NCBI RefSeq assembly: GCF_032062135.1
Contig: NC_092864.1
Span: 23,111,493 to 23,175,492 of the forward strand
From: Pyxicephalus adspersus
Taxonomy: Eukaryota > Chordata > Amphibia > Anura > Pyxicephalidae
DNA length: 64,000 nt
Reading direction: 5' to 3'
Shown: one piece after another, positions 47,901 to 58,420 of the stretch
How the letters are laid out: every line of letters begins with the position of its first letter
Position numbering within the stretch: the stretch's first letter is position 1
The notes under the pieces: generated by a model
Database searches by the model: none
What the model saw: the letters and a program-made list of their open reading frames with translations, nothing else
Told to the model about the DNA's origin: nothing
Program-made: the position numbers and the translations under genes

Positions 47901-50020
47901 TTTCTATTATTTTCTATCCTGGAGACATTGGCCATTAGGACAAATAGAAAGAGTAAATATTGGTAGGGATATATCAATAAATAGTTTGAAAGAAATTGGA
48001 ATATAAAGGCACCACTCCAATGGTAAAAAAAAAACAGAATAGGAACTGTTTGTGTTTACAAAGATGTGACAATGTGTTTTAGGGACTATATGTAACCCCC
48101 TGGAATAATAAAGAAAAAAGTTTGGACAGCTCTGAGGGGTTTGCTGAACAATAATTACTAAGAACTCTATATTCTCTGTTCTAGCTAAAGTTTGAAAAGG
48201 CTGAAATGGACTATTTACACAGTCCTTAGGATGTATTGTTCCTTGTATCCTTCACACCAGTCCAAGCTTAAATTGTTTATTATTTCAGCCCTGATGAAGA
48301 GGGTTCCGTTTACCACATGTAACGCGTTGGAACATCTCTTTGAAGACAACTAAAGCCTATTCTGGACATCTAATGATAGAGGGGAATTTTTATATAGTTA
48401 TCTTCCAATTTCTATATGGAAAACCATGAAGGTATGTGCAAATCATAGTCAACTTTTTTTAGAAATATTGTTTGGTCCCTATGACAGAAAGGAAATGTTT
48501 TATATTGGAGATGTAGACAACAATAAACAATTCAAGGGATAATTCATTGAGCTTTGTAAATGAGGTGAAGTTCTGCTGACTTTCACCATCATGTATATGT
48601 AACAAAAATTTCTAAGTAAGCTAAGAAAATTATCCCTAGCATAAATTAATTTAGTAAATCAGTCCCATTGCTTTTTGTAAGCACAGGTTCTTGTCAAACG
48701 ATTCTGTGAAAGGAGGTTTGAAGGAAATGTTTTGTTTATGTGTCAGCTATTCAATGTCACTACCCCCTTAGATGCTCCTCAATACAATATATGGAATATA
48801 CATTCCGGTGAAAAACCAGGGCTCTCAGCTGTCTGTCAAAGTGATCCTAGAGTGGAAGAATAATATACATTGGAGTTACAGAGAGCTTTCAGTGGAGTGA
48901 ATCATTCACTGCTCCAAGTAACACTTGGAGGCTAGAGATCTATTTAAACTTGGCCTTTAGGTTCGTCAAAACATCAATAGGTAATCACATTAGATGCTTT
49001 GTGTGTCATTCATTATAATATAGTACAATTCATTTTGTATGAGGAAACTGTGGCTGAAGTGTCTTTTTTGGGGAAATCTGGACTCAGACAACCATTCACT
49101 TGGCCTGACAAGGTTTGACACCCTCCTTGTGCTAAATGCTGTCCATGGTGCCTAAAGAGTCTTCATAGATTAAAGTTCTATTACACAGTTGCCTGTCCTT
49201 TCGGGAGCAGTGTGATATGTCTCTTTGTCCAGGTTGCTTGGCAACTGCAGAGTTTAGTTCTTCTCTTTCTATTCCAACTAGTGTAGCTCATTGTTGTGTA
49301 GTTCGGGCTTTGTTCCTATGTACACTAATACACACACTGATTTTCGAGAACATATCTAGCCAAACAAGTAGTTAAATATTCTGGGAACTTTGGCCATTAA
49401 CAGCTGGATATTCACTAAAGCCGTGACCATTATTTTGCTATAATCTTTAAGAAGAGCAGAAAAGTTGAACAGAACAGTGCAAATTAGGTATGAGCATAAC
49501 ATGAGCATAGATAATTGGTCAACATACTGTACAAACAAAATATTATATTAAACAGGAAAAAAAGACATGCTAGCCACTCTGACAGATCAAACTGTTTACT
49601 TGAAGGGAGTAGCAATAAACAAGATTCCTGCACAGCTGGTAGTAAAACACTGAGGGCTTATAAAAATAAAGAAAATGATAAAAGCTAAGACGATGTTATA
49701 AAGGGACGAGAAAGACTACTCAAGGGAAAGCATTAAAAGGGACTGAGAAAGAAGAAAACATAGAGACGCTATGTGCAGACATAAAATTATAGAATTTTTT
49801 AATGGTGGAAATGGAAACAGATATGATAGAGAGAAATACCAACCATGGAAACATATCCAGCATGGAAAGTTTTAAGGCAGGGATGTTGATTGTCCAAGAA
49901 CACTAAAAGAAGTGCACACATATTTAAAATCAAGCTGTTCCATTTACATATTCTAACTCTATAAAATTAAGAAATTGTGTTGATCATTTGGGTTACATCG
50001 CTGAAAGTCAGAATGTTATT
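47901..50020. other. Unrecognised non-coding sequence
   Basis: No gene recognised. It contains a degenerate 'ccctgatgaagaggg...taacgcgttgg' motif at 48293-48333 that resembles the hammerhead-like core at 56697-56750 but lacks an intact GAAA. Confidence 0.5.
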
Positions 50021-50028
50021 TTCTAGAC

Positions 50029-50226
50029 CAGCGTTTCTCAACCAGGGTTCCTCCAAAGGTTGCTAGGGGTTCCTTGAGCAATGTTCATGATGTTCATGAC
50101 TTCAGGTTAGTTTAACTAACACCAGTGATCATTTTAGCTATCTGTAAGGGTGACAATGCAAGGGGAATACTTCTTACTGATTCTTCTTACAGAGTTCCCT
50201 CATGTTAAAAAGGTTGAGAAACATTG
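50029..50226. mobile_element. hAT MITE, family B, copy 5 (with target duplication)
   Basis: 198 bp. Left end CAGCGTTTCTCAACC, right end GGTTGAGAAACATTG, inverted repeats with two or three mismatches. Flanks ttctagac (50021-50028) and ctctagac (50227-50234) agree at 7 of 8 positions, the 8-bp target duplication of hAT elements. The interior matches other family B copies. No coding sequence. Confidence 0.88.
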
Positions 50227-50234
50227 CTCTAGAC

Positions 50235-50625
50235 CAGGGGTCGGCAAACTCCAGCCTTTAGGCCAGATACGGCCTAGCCGGTAGTTTGTTCTGGCCTGAC
50301 GCCCCCTGGCCGATCCTGCTGGCCTGCAACCCGCGGCCAAGCTGGAACAAACTACTGGAGCCAGAGGCACCGGTCCTCCAGAGCTGCATGCGGCTCTTGA
50401 ACCTCCGTGTGGTGGCTCCCTTCCCTATTTACCGTGGCCGGCGTTAACACTTACACCGCCGGGGTAAATAGGGAACATTCACTCCCCACTTTATGCACTG
50501 CGGAGGAGAGGGATTTCCCTTCAGGGGCGTAGTCATTAGGGCGGGACTCGAGAGAGAGTCCGGCCTAGTGTGCTCCTGCCTACCCCTAAAATGGCCTAAA
50601 GGCCAAAAAAGTTTGCTGACCTCTG
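50235..50625. mobile_element. hAT MITE of a second family, sharing the neighbour's target site
   Basis: 391 bp, GC-rich. Left end CAGGGGTCGGCAAACT, right end AGTTTGCTGACCTCTG (14 of 16 complementary). It is flanked by exact 8-bp copies of ctctagac at 50227-50234 and 50626-50633. The interior has palindromic blocks such as 'cctatttaccgtggccggcg' with 'gccggggtaaatagg', and the subterminal 'cctttaggcca' / 'tggcctaaagg' also pair. Open frames inside are by-products of GC content. Confidence 0.9.
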
Positions 50626-50633
50626 CTCTAGAC

Positions 50634-51847
50634 AGTCATCACAAGGGTAAAGCCTATCATTTCATCATTGTCTACCCATCCATAGTCAGGTTTTAAATAA
50701 AGTCTTCGAAGCAGTCTATGGGGATTGCAATAAGGCTAATAAAATAATCACAGAGCTGAGCCACGCCATACCACCTAATGTAACAGAATGTCAGTAAATA
50801 TTGTAGGCCAATGAATAAATCATGATAAGATGAATCAATTATCTATAAAACTTTACATTTTATTAGGTATGAACAATAAAAGAGCAAAATAGGCATCCAA
50901 AATGTCCCAAAGTTTAGTAAATTAAAAACATAGCATAAACCTCCTATAAAAACCACCTCAACACCTAATTAAAATGACACCCACTATTAATTTCCCAGCC
51001 AAGGCTTCTTCCCTAGGATGGACAGCATTTTCAGTGTGAAAAAAAATATTCGATAAACTTGAGGCATAAAGGTCAGAAGAAGAAGAAAGTCATTCAGTCC
51101 CCAGCTCTACTACCTTCACCAGGACAGCTGTACAAAATCATTTTCATGCCCCACAGCAACATGGCATGGTTTCAGCCTCCCTTTGTATCCTGCTAGGGCT
51201 ACAGGTTTTTTAAAGCTTGTGGAGGTTAGATATATGTATGCATGTCTGTGTTTGGACTATATCCTCAAGGAAACTATATCTGTATGCCACAAATACTTCC
51301 AATCCCAGAGTAGCTATTTCAACTCAATGCAATGAATATTTTGCAGGTAAAATATTTCCTGTTCCTACTCTTTCCTTATGTGTCTATAGATGCTGCAGAT
51401 ATGAACAAGCAAGTACATAGTGCATACAGTATCATTCATGCCAATCACAGGGTGTGGAGAAAATACATTTAGACAGCAAAAGGTATGTCTGCAGACAAGG
51501 AGTTTATAAGATTTCAGTGTCCCTTAATGGGCTGCTTGAGTTGACCTACCATATGGGTTCAGTAGATTGTGCTTCATCAGAACTGGACCAAAGCAGGCAA
51601 TAAGGTGCTTCATTATTAGACTATCCGATTTCTTTTGTACAATAGCCCTATAGATATAAATTATTTTTTTTTGATTGTAATATTAAACTTTATTCTGCTA
51701 ATAAATGATTGGATGCACCCATATAGTGGTACTGGTACACCATAAAAGCATAAACAATGGCATAACCATCAAAACGCAGCTTGGGGTAAAGCTCAACTCT
51801 GGGAAACACAAATATTGTCTGAATATAAGTGGAATGTGAAGGCTACC
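50634..51847. other. Unrecognised non-coding sequence
   Basis: Nothing recognised on either strand. Confidence 0.5.
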
Positions 51848-52295
51848 TACAGGTAGTCCCTAAGGACATCCGACATACAGGCGACTCCTAGATAAGAACG
51901 GGCCTTCCCTGCTTGTTGTGTGCAGAACAGAGGCTTGATGGGGGGAGGGGGTGGTTAGCATGACTTGCAGAAGAAGTCTTTTGGTTGTAACCCTTTAATG
52001 ACCAAGTCAAACTCTGCAGTTGTTTCATTTTGCATTTCAAAGCCCAGCTTGCTCCAAAAGTTAATGAATGTCCAGGCTCTATAAAGTTTTTAATTTATTT
52101 TTTTTTTACTTTGTTTGTGCTTATTTCACAGTGAGGAACTTATACAGTAACTTACACAATGCTGCCTAATAATATGTTGGGAAAAACATCTGTCCTAATT
52201 GCATTTACTAAAATAATGTACCGGTTCCGACTTCTATACAAATTCAACTTAAGAACAAACCTAAAGTCTCTATCTCATATGTAACCTTACCTGTA
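51848..52295 (+). mobile_element. Non-autonomous element, family C, copy 2
   Basis: Starts TACAGGTAGTCCC and ends CTTACCTGTA. It aligns with the complement of 18074-18441 in the first half. Its second half (tgctgcctaataatatgttg, ggaaaaacatctgtcctaat, ttccgacttctatacaaatt caacttaagaac) differs from copy 1, which ends differently, so copy 1 carries an internal deletion or diverged right side. A frog repeat I recognise, superfamily uncertain. Confidence 0.8.
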
Positions 52296-53589
52296 TATTC
52301 TTTGTACTTTTTGTGTATTTCTTTGAGATTTGTGCAGTAATCAAGAGTAAAACTTTACCTTTGTGAAGGAATTTCCTGTATTAAGACAAGTCATTCTTGA
52401 TCTCTCAACTTGTGTAGGGTGACTGGTCTTGTACCTGCCCCTCCTATCGTTTTCTGCAGGCTGCTTGTAGTGGATAGACTCTCTGCACAGTAGCCAGGAT
52501 ACCTAAAAAGCAGGTAGGTAGGCTCTCTACATGTACAGGACAGCACTGATGTCACTACTGATTTTAAAAGGGAATTATCTGGCTTTGTGAAGTAATTTGG
52601 TGCTCAGAAAATGGTATTTAAGAAACAGATTTTAATAAAAGTTCTTGTGCCCAAATGTTAGCTTTAAAGTATTCATATTTAGTACAAAGTAGACATTTTA
52701 ATAAAAATCATTTGATTGAAAACGTCTGTGAAAGTAAAACCATGGCTGATTTTAGTATCCAGCATATCATAGGGAACTCATCTTTTTGCTCCAGACTTGG
52801 CAACTATTGATACTGCTCATTTTTTCTGTTTAAAACAAAAGGAGGTCATGTGTAAAAGGAACTGAGTGTAAAAGATATCACTAACAGCTCATTGTTCACG
52901 TTTTTCCCATAGTTACCGGCCTCTTTTATATTTCACCATTTTGTTGACTTAGAGATAGAATCTACTGGCTTTGCAGGTGCCTAAGCTTCACACAAGGAAA
53001 AGATAATAGAAAAACTACTTTGTTGTTGATCCCTTTGGATTTTCAATTTCCTAGGAGCGCAGGGATGCATCAAGATTTCCTGTATCGCTTATAAATTAGG
53101 CACTCTGGAGTCTTAATGATCTCAGCAATATGTGGAGAAAGAAAAATATATGAAGTACCCAGTCCGTGCTTCACAGACCCATCCATCATCTTGTCTCAAG
53201 ACCTCACTGTCTTCTATCTGCAGATCTGGCTGCTGTTCAGAATAACATCACACAGGCTTTAAAGAAGAGATGAAAAACAGAACCAGGGAGCATACACAAC
53301 TTTGTTAAACTGCTTTCACCTCCAAGGAACATGCTTCAAAGAGGAAGTCTACACCACTAAAGGGACTGTTTAGTGTGGATCTGTCAATCTTCAGAAGAAC
53401 TGTCATGCACTTTCCTGGTATATTTTAAGTGCAAGGGTTCATTTATGTACAGGAACTGAGATAAATATGGCTGATCCTGGAAACCAGTCCAAAATCCCTG
53501 GAAATGTTAACCTAAGGTACAGCTTTGTGAGAAGCAGTAAATCCCCTTTGTGGCTTGTTGTTGAGTGGAACCATGATATATGTATTGGA
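52296..53589. other. Unrecognised non-coding sequence
   Basis: No gene recognised. Confidence 0.45.
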
Positions 53590-53900
53590 CTCAATACAGC
53601 TATTTTGTATTGAATCCAATACAAAATTATTTGAATTTCCCACCGGTCCTCCCGCCCACGCCAACGCATGCACCAACGTCACCAGGAAACCCCGGAGAAC
53701 TTCTCTGCAGTCCTTGACTGAGGATCACAGGAAGAAGACGTGTCCCAAGGAGCTGCAGAGACCAGCAGGGCGCCGGGGGATGACAATGGAACAAGATAAG
53801 CAGGTTTCTTCTATGTTTTAAGCTTCCCCGAGTTTGACTAGGGATTACCGCTTTTTGCATGGTAAACCCACCCCGACACTCAGGAATACTGCTAGGGAGG
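53590..53900. mobile_element. piggyBac-type element, right end
   Basis: Ends 'actgctagggagg' followed by TTAC (a decayed TTAA). The complement reads cctccctagcagtattcctg and, further in, gcaaaaagcggtaatccc, matching the terminus at 15387. The interior starts with the short palindrome tattttgtattgaatccaat acaaaat (about 53600) and the GC-rich 'cccaccggtcctcccgccca', both of which I associate with frog piggyBac elements. The left TTAA end is missing; the left boundary is approximate. Confidence 0.7.
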
Positions 53901-54449
53901 TTACATATTGTCCAAATATTTTTCCATCAGTAGAAAACCAGACATTTTTTAACATGCTGTGGTTGATGTACTAAAGGTATATAGGCTAATCATTTAGCAA
54001 AGTGAATTTTTCTCTAGCTTAGTAAATGGTAAGGCTCTTTCAACTTCACTAATCATATCATGTACAAGCAAAAAAATTTCCTAGCATGGGACTGGATATT
54101 CTCTGGTAAGCAAATTCTTACTGCATTAAATAAGTTATTTAAAAAAAATCCTATGCAAAGTAAAAAAAATACTCCTGTTAACAAATCATGCCTAGTGTTG
54201 TGGTTAAATGAGGTTACAACAATTTAAAAAAGAATGTTCTTGGTAATATTTGTGATCCTTAAAGGTGGCTGTTGTTTAGGAGGCAAAATAAAGTGTCTTT
54301 AAAGGCCAAGTAAAATAACAGAAATATTCATAAAGTCAAAAATATATACCAAAATCCCCATTTTGATAACCTTCCCTTCAAATTCTTGTTATGGCAGTTG
54401 TCCACAGTGTCTACATTTGATCATTCAACTCAATAGACATCAGAGTTAG
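53901..54449. other. Unrecognised non-coding sequence
   Basis: Nothing recognised. Confidence 0.45.
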
Positions 54450-55420
54450 ACCTTTAGCAAAAATTTGCCCCATGGAGTACAGGACTACAACAGAGGGCCA
54501 AGAGCCAAACAAGGAAGGAGTAGCATGATTGGTGGGGAAAAGGTTGAACAAGACAGTAGAGGATTCATTTTAGAGGTGGAGTTAGAGGAAGGAGGGGCAA
54601 AAGCAGAGATAGGTTGGGGGATGGGGTGGGATGAGATATAGGGGTATTTAGAGTATACGGGGGGTCAACCGGTGAGGCAGAGTTCAGCCAGCAAAGAAGA
54701 AGATTGCCACCCTCCCTTCCAAAAATATTTTGATTTTAAGCTTAGGCATGATACGGGTCTGTCAGCAGTGAGAAGACAGATGGTTTGAGGTCCTCGAGGG
54801 CAGTGTGTAGAGAAGGTGATGAAATGGTGTAGAGAGCCATCTATCATATGGGGTCTTCAAAATAGTTATTTCTTCAAAAAAGGGGTGTGCATTTGTTAAA
54901 GAATTGTAGGCGTAGTTGATATCATTATTAAAGCAGTGGAATGGGGCCAGGGAGCAGGATATATATCACCAAAAATGCAGGTCCCTTGTTTATTGGTGGT
55001 GAAGGTGTTAATGTCCTTGAGGACCAGCACCATGAGGGAAGTTTAGCTGTTAGAATGTTGTTTGAAGGTTGTTATAATGCTGTTATATTAAAGTTGCACT
55101 GATATAATGGTATGTGGTTTGAAAGTGATGTTAATATGTGAGAATGTTTTAAACAAATTGTATAATAAACGGCCAAAGAAGACCACTTGCACAATATCCG
55201 CAGGTGTCATCGTTGTGTTAAAGGGTTGTTGGGAGCTGGTGAAAACTCTGACTGTCCAAAGTCAAGAAATAAAAAAGTGTATGAGATTTTTATTATTCAC
55301 ATAAAAAGCAAGAAAAGAAAGGGCCCGCTTCCTGGCTGGGTCAACTGAGCTTTACAACTCTGGAATAAAACAAATTGTTTTAATTCTTCATATTGTTGTA
55401 TTTATTGGTAAGTTACGGGT
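54450..55420. other. Purine-rich, LTR-like block of unknown origin
   Basis: Base composition shifts: 54530-54670 is strongly G/A-rich on the plus strand ('ggaggaaggaggggcaaaagc', 'ggttgggggatggggtggga'), followed by 'gttatattaaagttgcactg' and 'taataaacggccaaagaaga', the latter with a polyadenylation-like signal. This arrangement resembles a retroelement terminal repeat, but I found no second copy, primer-binding site or polymerase, so the class is open. Confidence 0.3.
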
Positions 55421-55575
55421 GCACTTTAATCATCCCCATCAATCCTTACTATACACCTGCTATCTGTCATTGACAATTTCAGTTCCCAGTAACTGGAAAC
55501 CAATCTGAAAGGTTCCCTATCATTTAACCATCATGATAGCAAAAATATAGTGATCATTGATCAACGCTAATAGTA

Positions 55576-55900
55576 CAGGTTGACAATCAACAATCTGGCT
55601 GCCTCTGGACCGCCGGATTTTTGAAAATTACGTATTTTTTTAAAGTTATACTTACCTCTACACACAGGCAGCCTTCCTCTCGCAGCACCGGGGACATCTG
55701 GCACAGTTCCAGGCAGCAGACAGCAGGAACGTCTCAGCTTGTATTTAGTTAAGCAAGCAAGACCTAACAGCTGTTTCTGCAGAACAGCGCCATGAAAACA
55801 TTAGTGGCCAAACAGTGTAATGCAGTCCCTGTATTGAAAATGCGATCCGAAATTCATGCCGGGAAACTAAAGGACCCAGATTATTGATGGGCGGATTTTC
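55576..55900. mobile_element. Possible Tigger-like (mariner superfamily) MITE
   Basis: Starts after TA with 'caggttgacaatcaacaatc tggctgcctc tggaccgccgg' and ends with 'ggacccagattattgatggg cggattttc', whose complement repeats parts of the left end (aatccgcc, atcaataatctgg). The pattern 'caggttgac...atccgg' is typical of Tigger-type ends. The exact right terminus and TA are not clear. Confidence 0.45.
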
Positions 55901-56696
55901 ATATCTCTTTATATCCCTAATACTATAAAATTTATTTAGGTAGACAAGAGTATGTGGTATGCTAGGCTACAGTAACAGTCAAGTAATTGACACTAAAATT
56001 TGACCTAGATTTCAGACTTCAATGAAAGAATAATCTCCAGGCACTAATCAGTTAAATAACTGATGTGTGGACTAAATGGTATTTAGTAAACTAGAATGTG
56101 AGGAGGCATTCAGCAAGTGTAATTGGCAATATGGTGTGTATCAATAAGTAGATACATATGCCTTGGGTCACACAAAGGACAGCCAGTCAGTGGAGCTTAA
56201 ATCCAATATCATGATCCAAATGTTTTTTGTTGTCTAAACTTTGTGAAGCTTTGAGCTTGAGCTAGTTATATGACCACAGAAGAACTCATTGGATAATGGC
56301 CTTTTGGATTAAATAAAAAAAAACAAAAAACATAATATTAATTATAAATTATTACTGGCATCAGCAGGTGCTTTGTATTATGTGCTTTAAAAGTTCTTGT
56401 GATTTTTACAGTTATATACACCCACCTCTTTTAAGCTATGGTGGCTTATCACTTAATACACTACTCATATTCACTTTATTTAGGCATTTAAAGGTAAACA
56501 GTAGTTTAAAATGAACTCTTAATCAATATTAGGAACAATTGAAGAAGGTAAAGCAGGTAGAGCGAGAGTTTTTAATATATATTTATTATAGAAATGTGAA
56601 ACAAACAATATACTCTTTAGACAGAGCTCAACTGGACTTCTGGAAACATAGAACTATGGTTCAGTGAAAAAACACAAATTTAAATGTAACATGGTT
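55901..56696. other. Unrecognised AT-rich sequence
   Basis: Nothing recognised. Confidence 0.45.
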
Positions 56697-56750
56697 GTCT
56701 CTTTTCCTGACGCGTTTCATCAAAAGGCTTCCTCAGGGGATCACAGAGAC
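56697..56750 (-). ncRNA. Hammerhead-ribozyme-like sequence (type I, degenerate)
   Basis: On the minus strand, 5' to 3': GUCUCU, gugaUCCC, CUGAGGA, AGCCUUUUGAU, GAAA, CGCGUC, AGGAaa, AGAGAC. This matches the hammerhead layout: core box CUGANGA, stem-loop II, box GAAA, a minimal stem III (AC-gc-GU) and a GUC cleavage triplet, with stem I formed by UCC/GGA, an internal loop and a perfect GUCUCU/AGAGAC helix. Stem II is weak (A-U and one C-G pair), so activity may be lost. Hammerheads of this compact type are known from amphibian repeats and Penelope-like retroelements. No reverse transcriptase is visible nearby. Inferred from sequence pattern only. Confidence 0.45.
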
Positions 56751-57059
56751 TTTAGGCTGAGAGATCAATAATATAATGGTACAGTTACTATTCTATAATC
56801 ATTGTTCATTGTACAAACAAGGTGTCTGAAATGCATGTAAATTATTAAGAAATGTGTAAAAAAAACTTACTTTGAACTCTAACTCAACACTACTTGTTTC
56901 AGCAGAACATCAGGATCAGTCACTCCCTAAAGTCTAAGGGTTTTAATAAACTCTTGTAGAGGATGGAGGAGAGGGAAGGGGAGCAGGATGCTTAATATTT
57001 GTCTACTCCCTTCAACCCACAAGTAAAAAGCTCAGTGGTTGGATGAGGCAGACAAAATA
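56751..57059. other. Unrecognised non-coding sequence
   Basis: Nothing recognised; the sequence around 56880-57000 is purine- and pyrimidine-mixed with no repeat partner here. Confidence 0.4.
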
Positions 57060-57640
57060 CCCCGGGATTTCCTCCCTTTCATTCCACACTATCCGCTAAG
57101 ATTCCTCCTAATAAGCAGGGGAAAGACATTAGGATAGGCGATGGCGAGGAGAGCGGTAAAATAACAATAGCCCTTGCTGGCTGACTGCAGTCATGACTAG
57201 GGTAGTTCGGACCTTTTATCCCTTCTATCCCATCCCATTAAACACACTACCAGTGAAACGTTTTCCACCCCCTTCCCCCCACCTGCTTACTAACCAATCC
57301 CCCACCACCAAAAATACACAAACAGAAAATTTAAAATTAAGTTGGCTGGCAGGCAGCCTATTATTTAAAAATAATTAAATTATTAACCATTCAAGTATAA
57401 ATAACAAATAAATAACCCTTAAAATAAATAAAAAAATAAATAACCCAATTTTAAACTTTTATATGAAAGCATAAATTAACATAACATCAAATAAATATAA
57501 CCTACTTAACTAACACTCTAATTCACCCCTTTTAACAATAAAATATCCATAATCAACAATAGTCCTTATGTTAAAAAGCTCCAACCTCCCAGTTTTAAAC
57601 CTGAAGGTCTCAGAAGGCAAAATCCGCACCCATCAGGAAA
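57060..57640 (-). repeat. Unclassified interspersed repeat E, copy 2
   Basis: Complement of 9215-9855 in the same order: cctgatgggtgcggattttg ccttctgag, actgggagg, gttaaaaggggtgaattaga, gcctgccagccaa and ggttagtaagcaggtgggg. It lacks the L2 tail found in copy 1. It is cut off at TTAA (57641-57644) by a piggyBac insertion; copy 1 has 'gttaaatccctg' at the same place, so the TTAA belonged to repeat E. Confidence 0.75.
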
Positions 57641-58060
57641 TTAACCCCCTAGCGTTCTAATTCTGTCAGTTTTTGATGCAAAAAATATCGTGCCCTCTTT
57701 GACGCAATGTACTGCACCCAGTTGAGCCTCCCCTTGTAAGCCATTAGACTTTCGTTAATGCTGACATCTCTTTTTGGCACATAGGTTTGCTGGAAATGTT
57801 ATAAAATCATCTGAGACACTTCCCACATTTTTGTGAGTTTTGGTGCAGGATGGGTAGTCCCATCAAATTCTTCATTGTTTGCAAAGTGCAGGTGCTTCAT
57901 GATGAGGGAAAATTGGTATTCTGGCATGACTGTGCCAAAGAATGGAGTGGCAATCATTTTGTTCTTGGACCAGTACCCCTTCTTCAGGATCACCAGGCCC
58001 AAAACAGCCAAATGTCATCCTTGGTCACAGGTTCCCACCTCCTGCTTCTTGCAAACCTCA
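57641..58060 (-). pseudogene. piggyBac transposase, inactivated and C-terminally deleted
   Basis: Transposase of the piggyBac (DDE/D) superfamily. In order on the minus strand: ARSRRWEPVTKDDI; a one-base frameshift near 58005; LGLVILKKGYWSKN, then TPFFGTVMPEYQFSLIMKHL and HFANNEEFDG, the hallmark 'YWS....TP.FG..M....F......LHF.DN' block; an in-frame stop near 57799; FQQTYVPKRDVSINESLMAY, KGRLNWVQYIASKRARY. NESL stands where catalytic DESL/DEQL is expected, so the first catalytic Asp is Asn. Directly after SKRARY comes terminal sequence ending in ctagggggTTAA, so the rest of the catalytic domain is deleted. The stop codon TAG lies in the element's end. Only the end adjoining TTAA is found. Confidence 0.88.
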
Positions 58061-58120
58061 GGTGCGGAGCACCTTGTTGTTGTCCAGCGTACCTGCATAA
58101 AACAAAATAAAAAATGTATT

Positions 58121-58330
58121 TTAGGATATGTTCTTTACACCCTTCTTTCCTGCAATGCTTACATTCACCTGACCTTGATCCAGCAAGTTATTGAGATGCT
58201 GCTCAATATTTCTGAGCCAGGCCTGCACATACACTGCACACTCATTCTTAAGGATGAATTTCTCCACAGTGCCTGCAACTTCAGTTGTCAGTGAGCACTT
58301 TGGGTAGGGTCCTCCTCTCCTCCTGTGTCA
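58121..58330 (-). other. Coding-like open stretch of unknown origin
   Basis: The minus strand is open for about 69 codons without a start methionine and encodes LTTEVAGTVEKFIL, KNECAVYVQAWLRNIEQHL and NNLLDQGQVNVSIAG before a stop at 58121. Residue use is protein-like (amphipathic, few low-complexity runs), and 'gatcaaggtcag|gtgaatgtaag' contains a fair splice-donor match. I do not recognise the protein. It may be part of the piggyBac element's 5' region, or an exon fragment carried by it, since it lies just upstream of the transposase remnant in the same orientation. The L2 tail at 58305 overlaps its upstream edge. Confidence 0.4.
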
Positions 58331-58420
58331 ATATTTGTATCCTTCTGTCATTTGCAAGCCCTTTTTAAAATACAGCGCTATGTAAGTTGTTGGTGCTTTA
58401 TAAATACTGTTTATTAAAAG
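58305..58420 (+). mobile_element. L2-type LINE 3' tail
   Basis: cctcctctcctcctgtgtca, gtatccttctgtcatttgca, then atacagcgctatgtaagttg, ttggtgctttataaatactg, tttatta: the complement of the tail at 41705-41830. Confidence 0.75.

Noticed and set aside
48293..48333. Second hammerhead-like motif
   Set aside because: CUGAUGA is present but GAAA is replaced by a GUAA-like sequence, and stems I and II pair poorly, so it is at best a dead relative of 56697-56750.
57833..58294. Longest plus-strand open frame (153 codons)
   Set aside because: It lies antisense to the piggyBac transposase remnant, whose motifs are clear on the minus strand; the plus frame has no recognisable domain.
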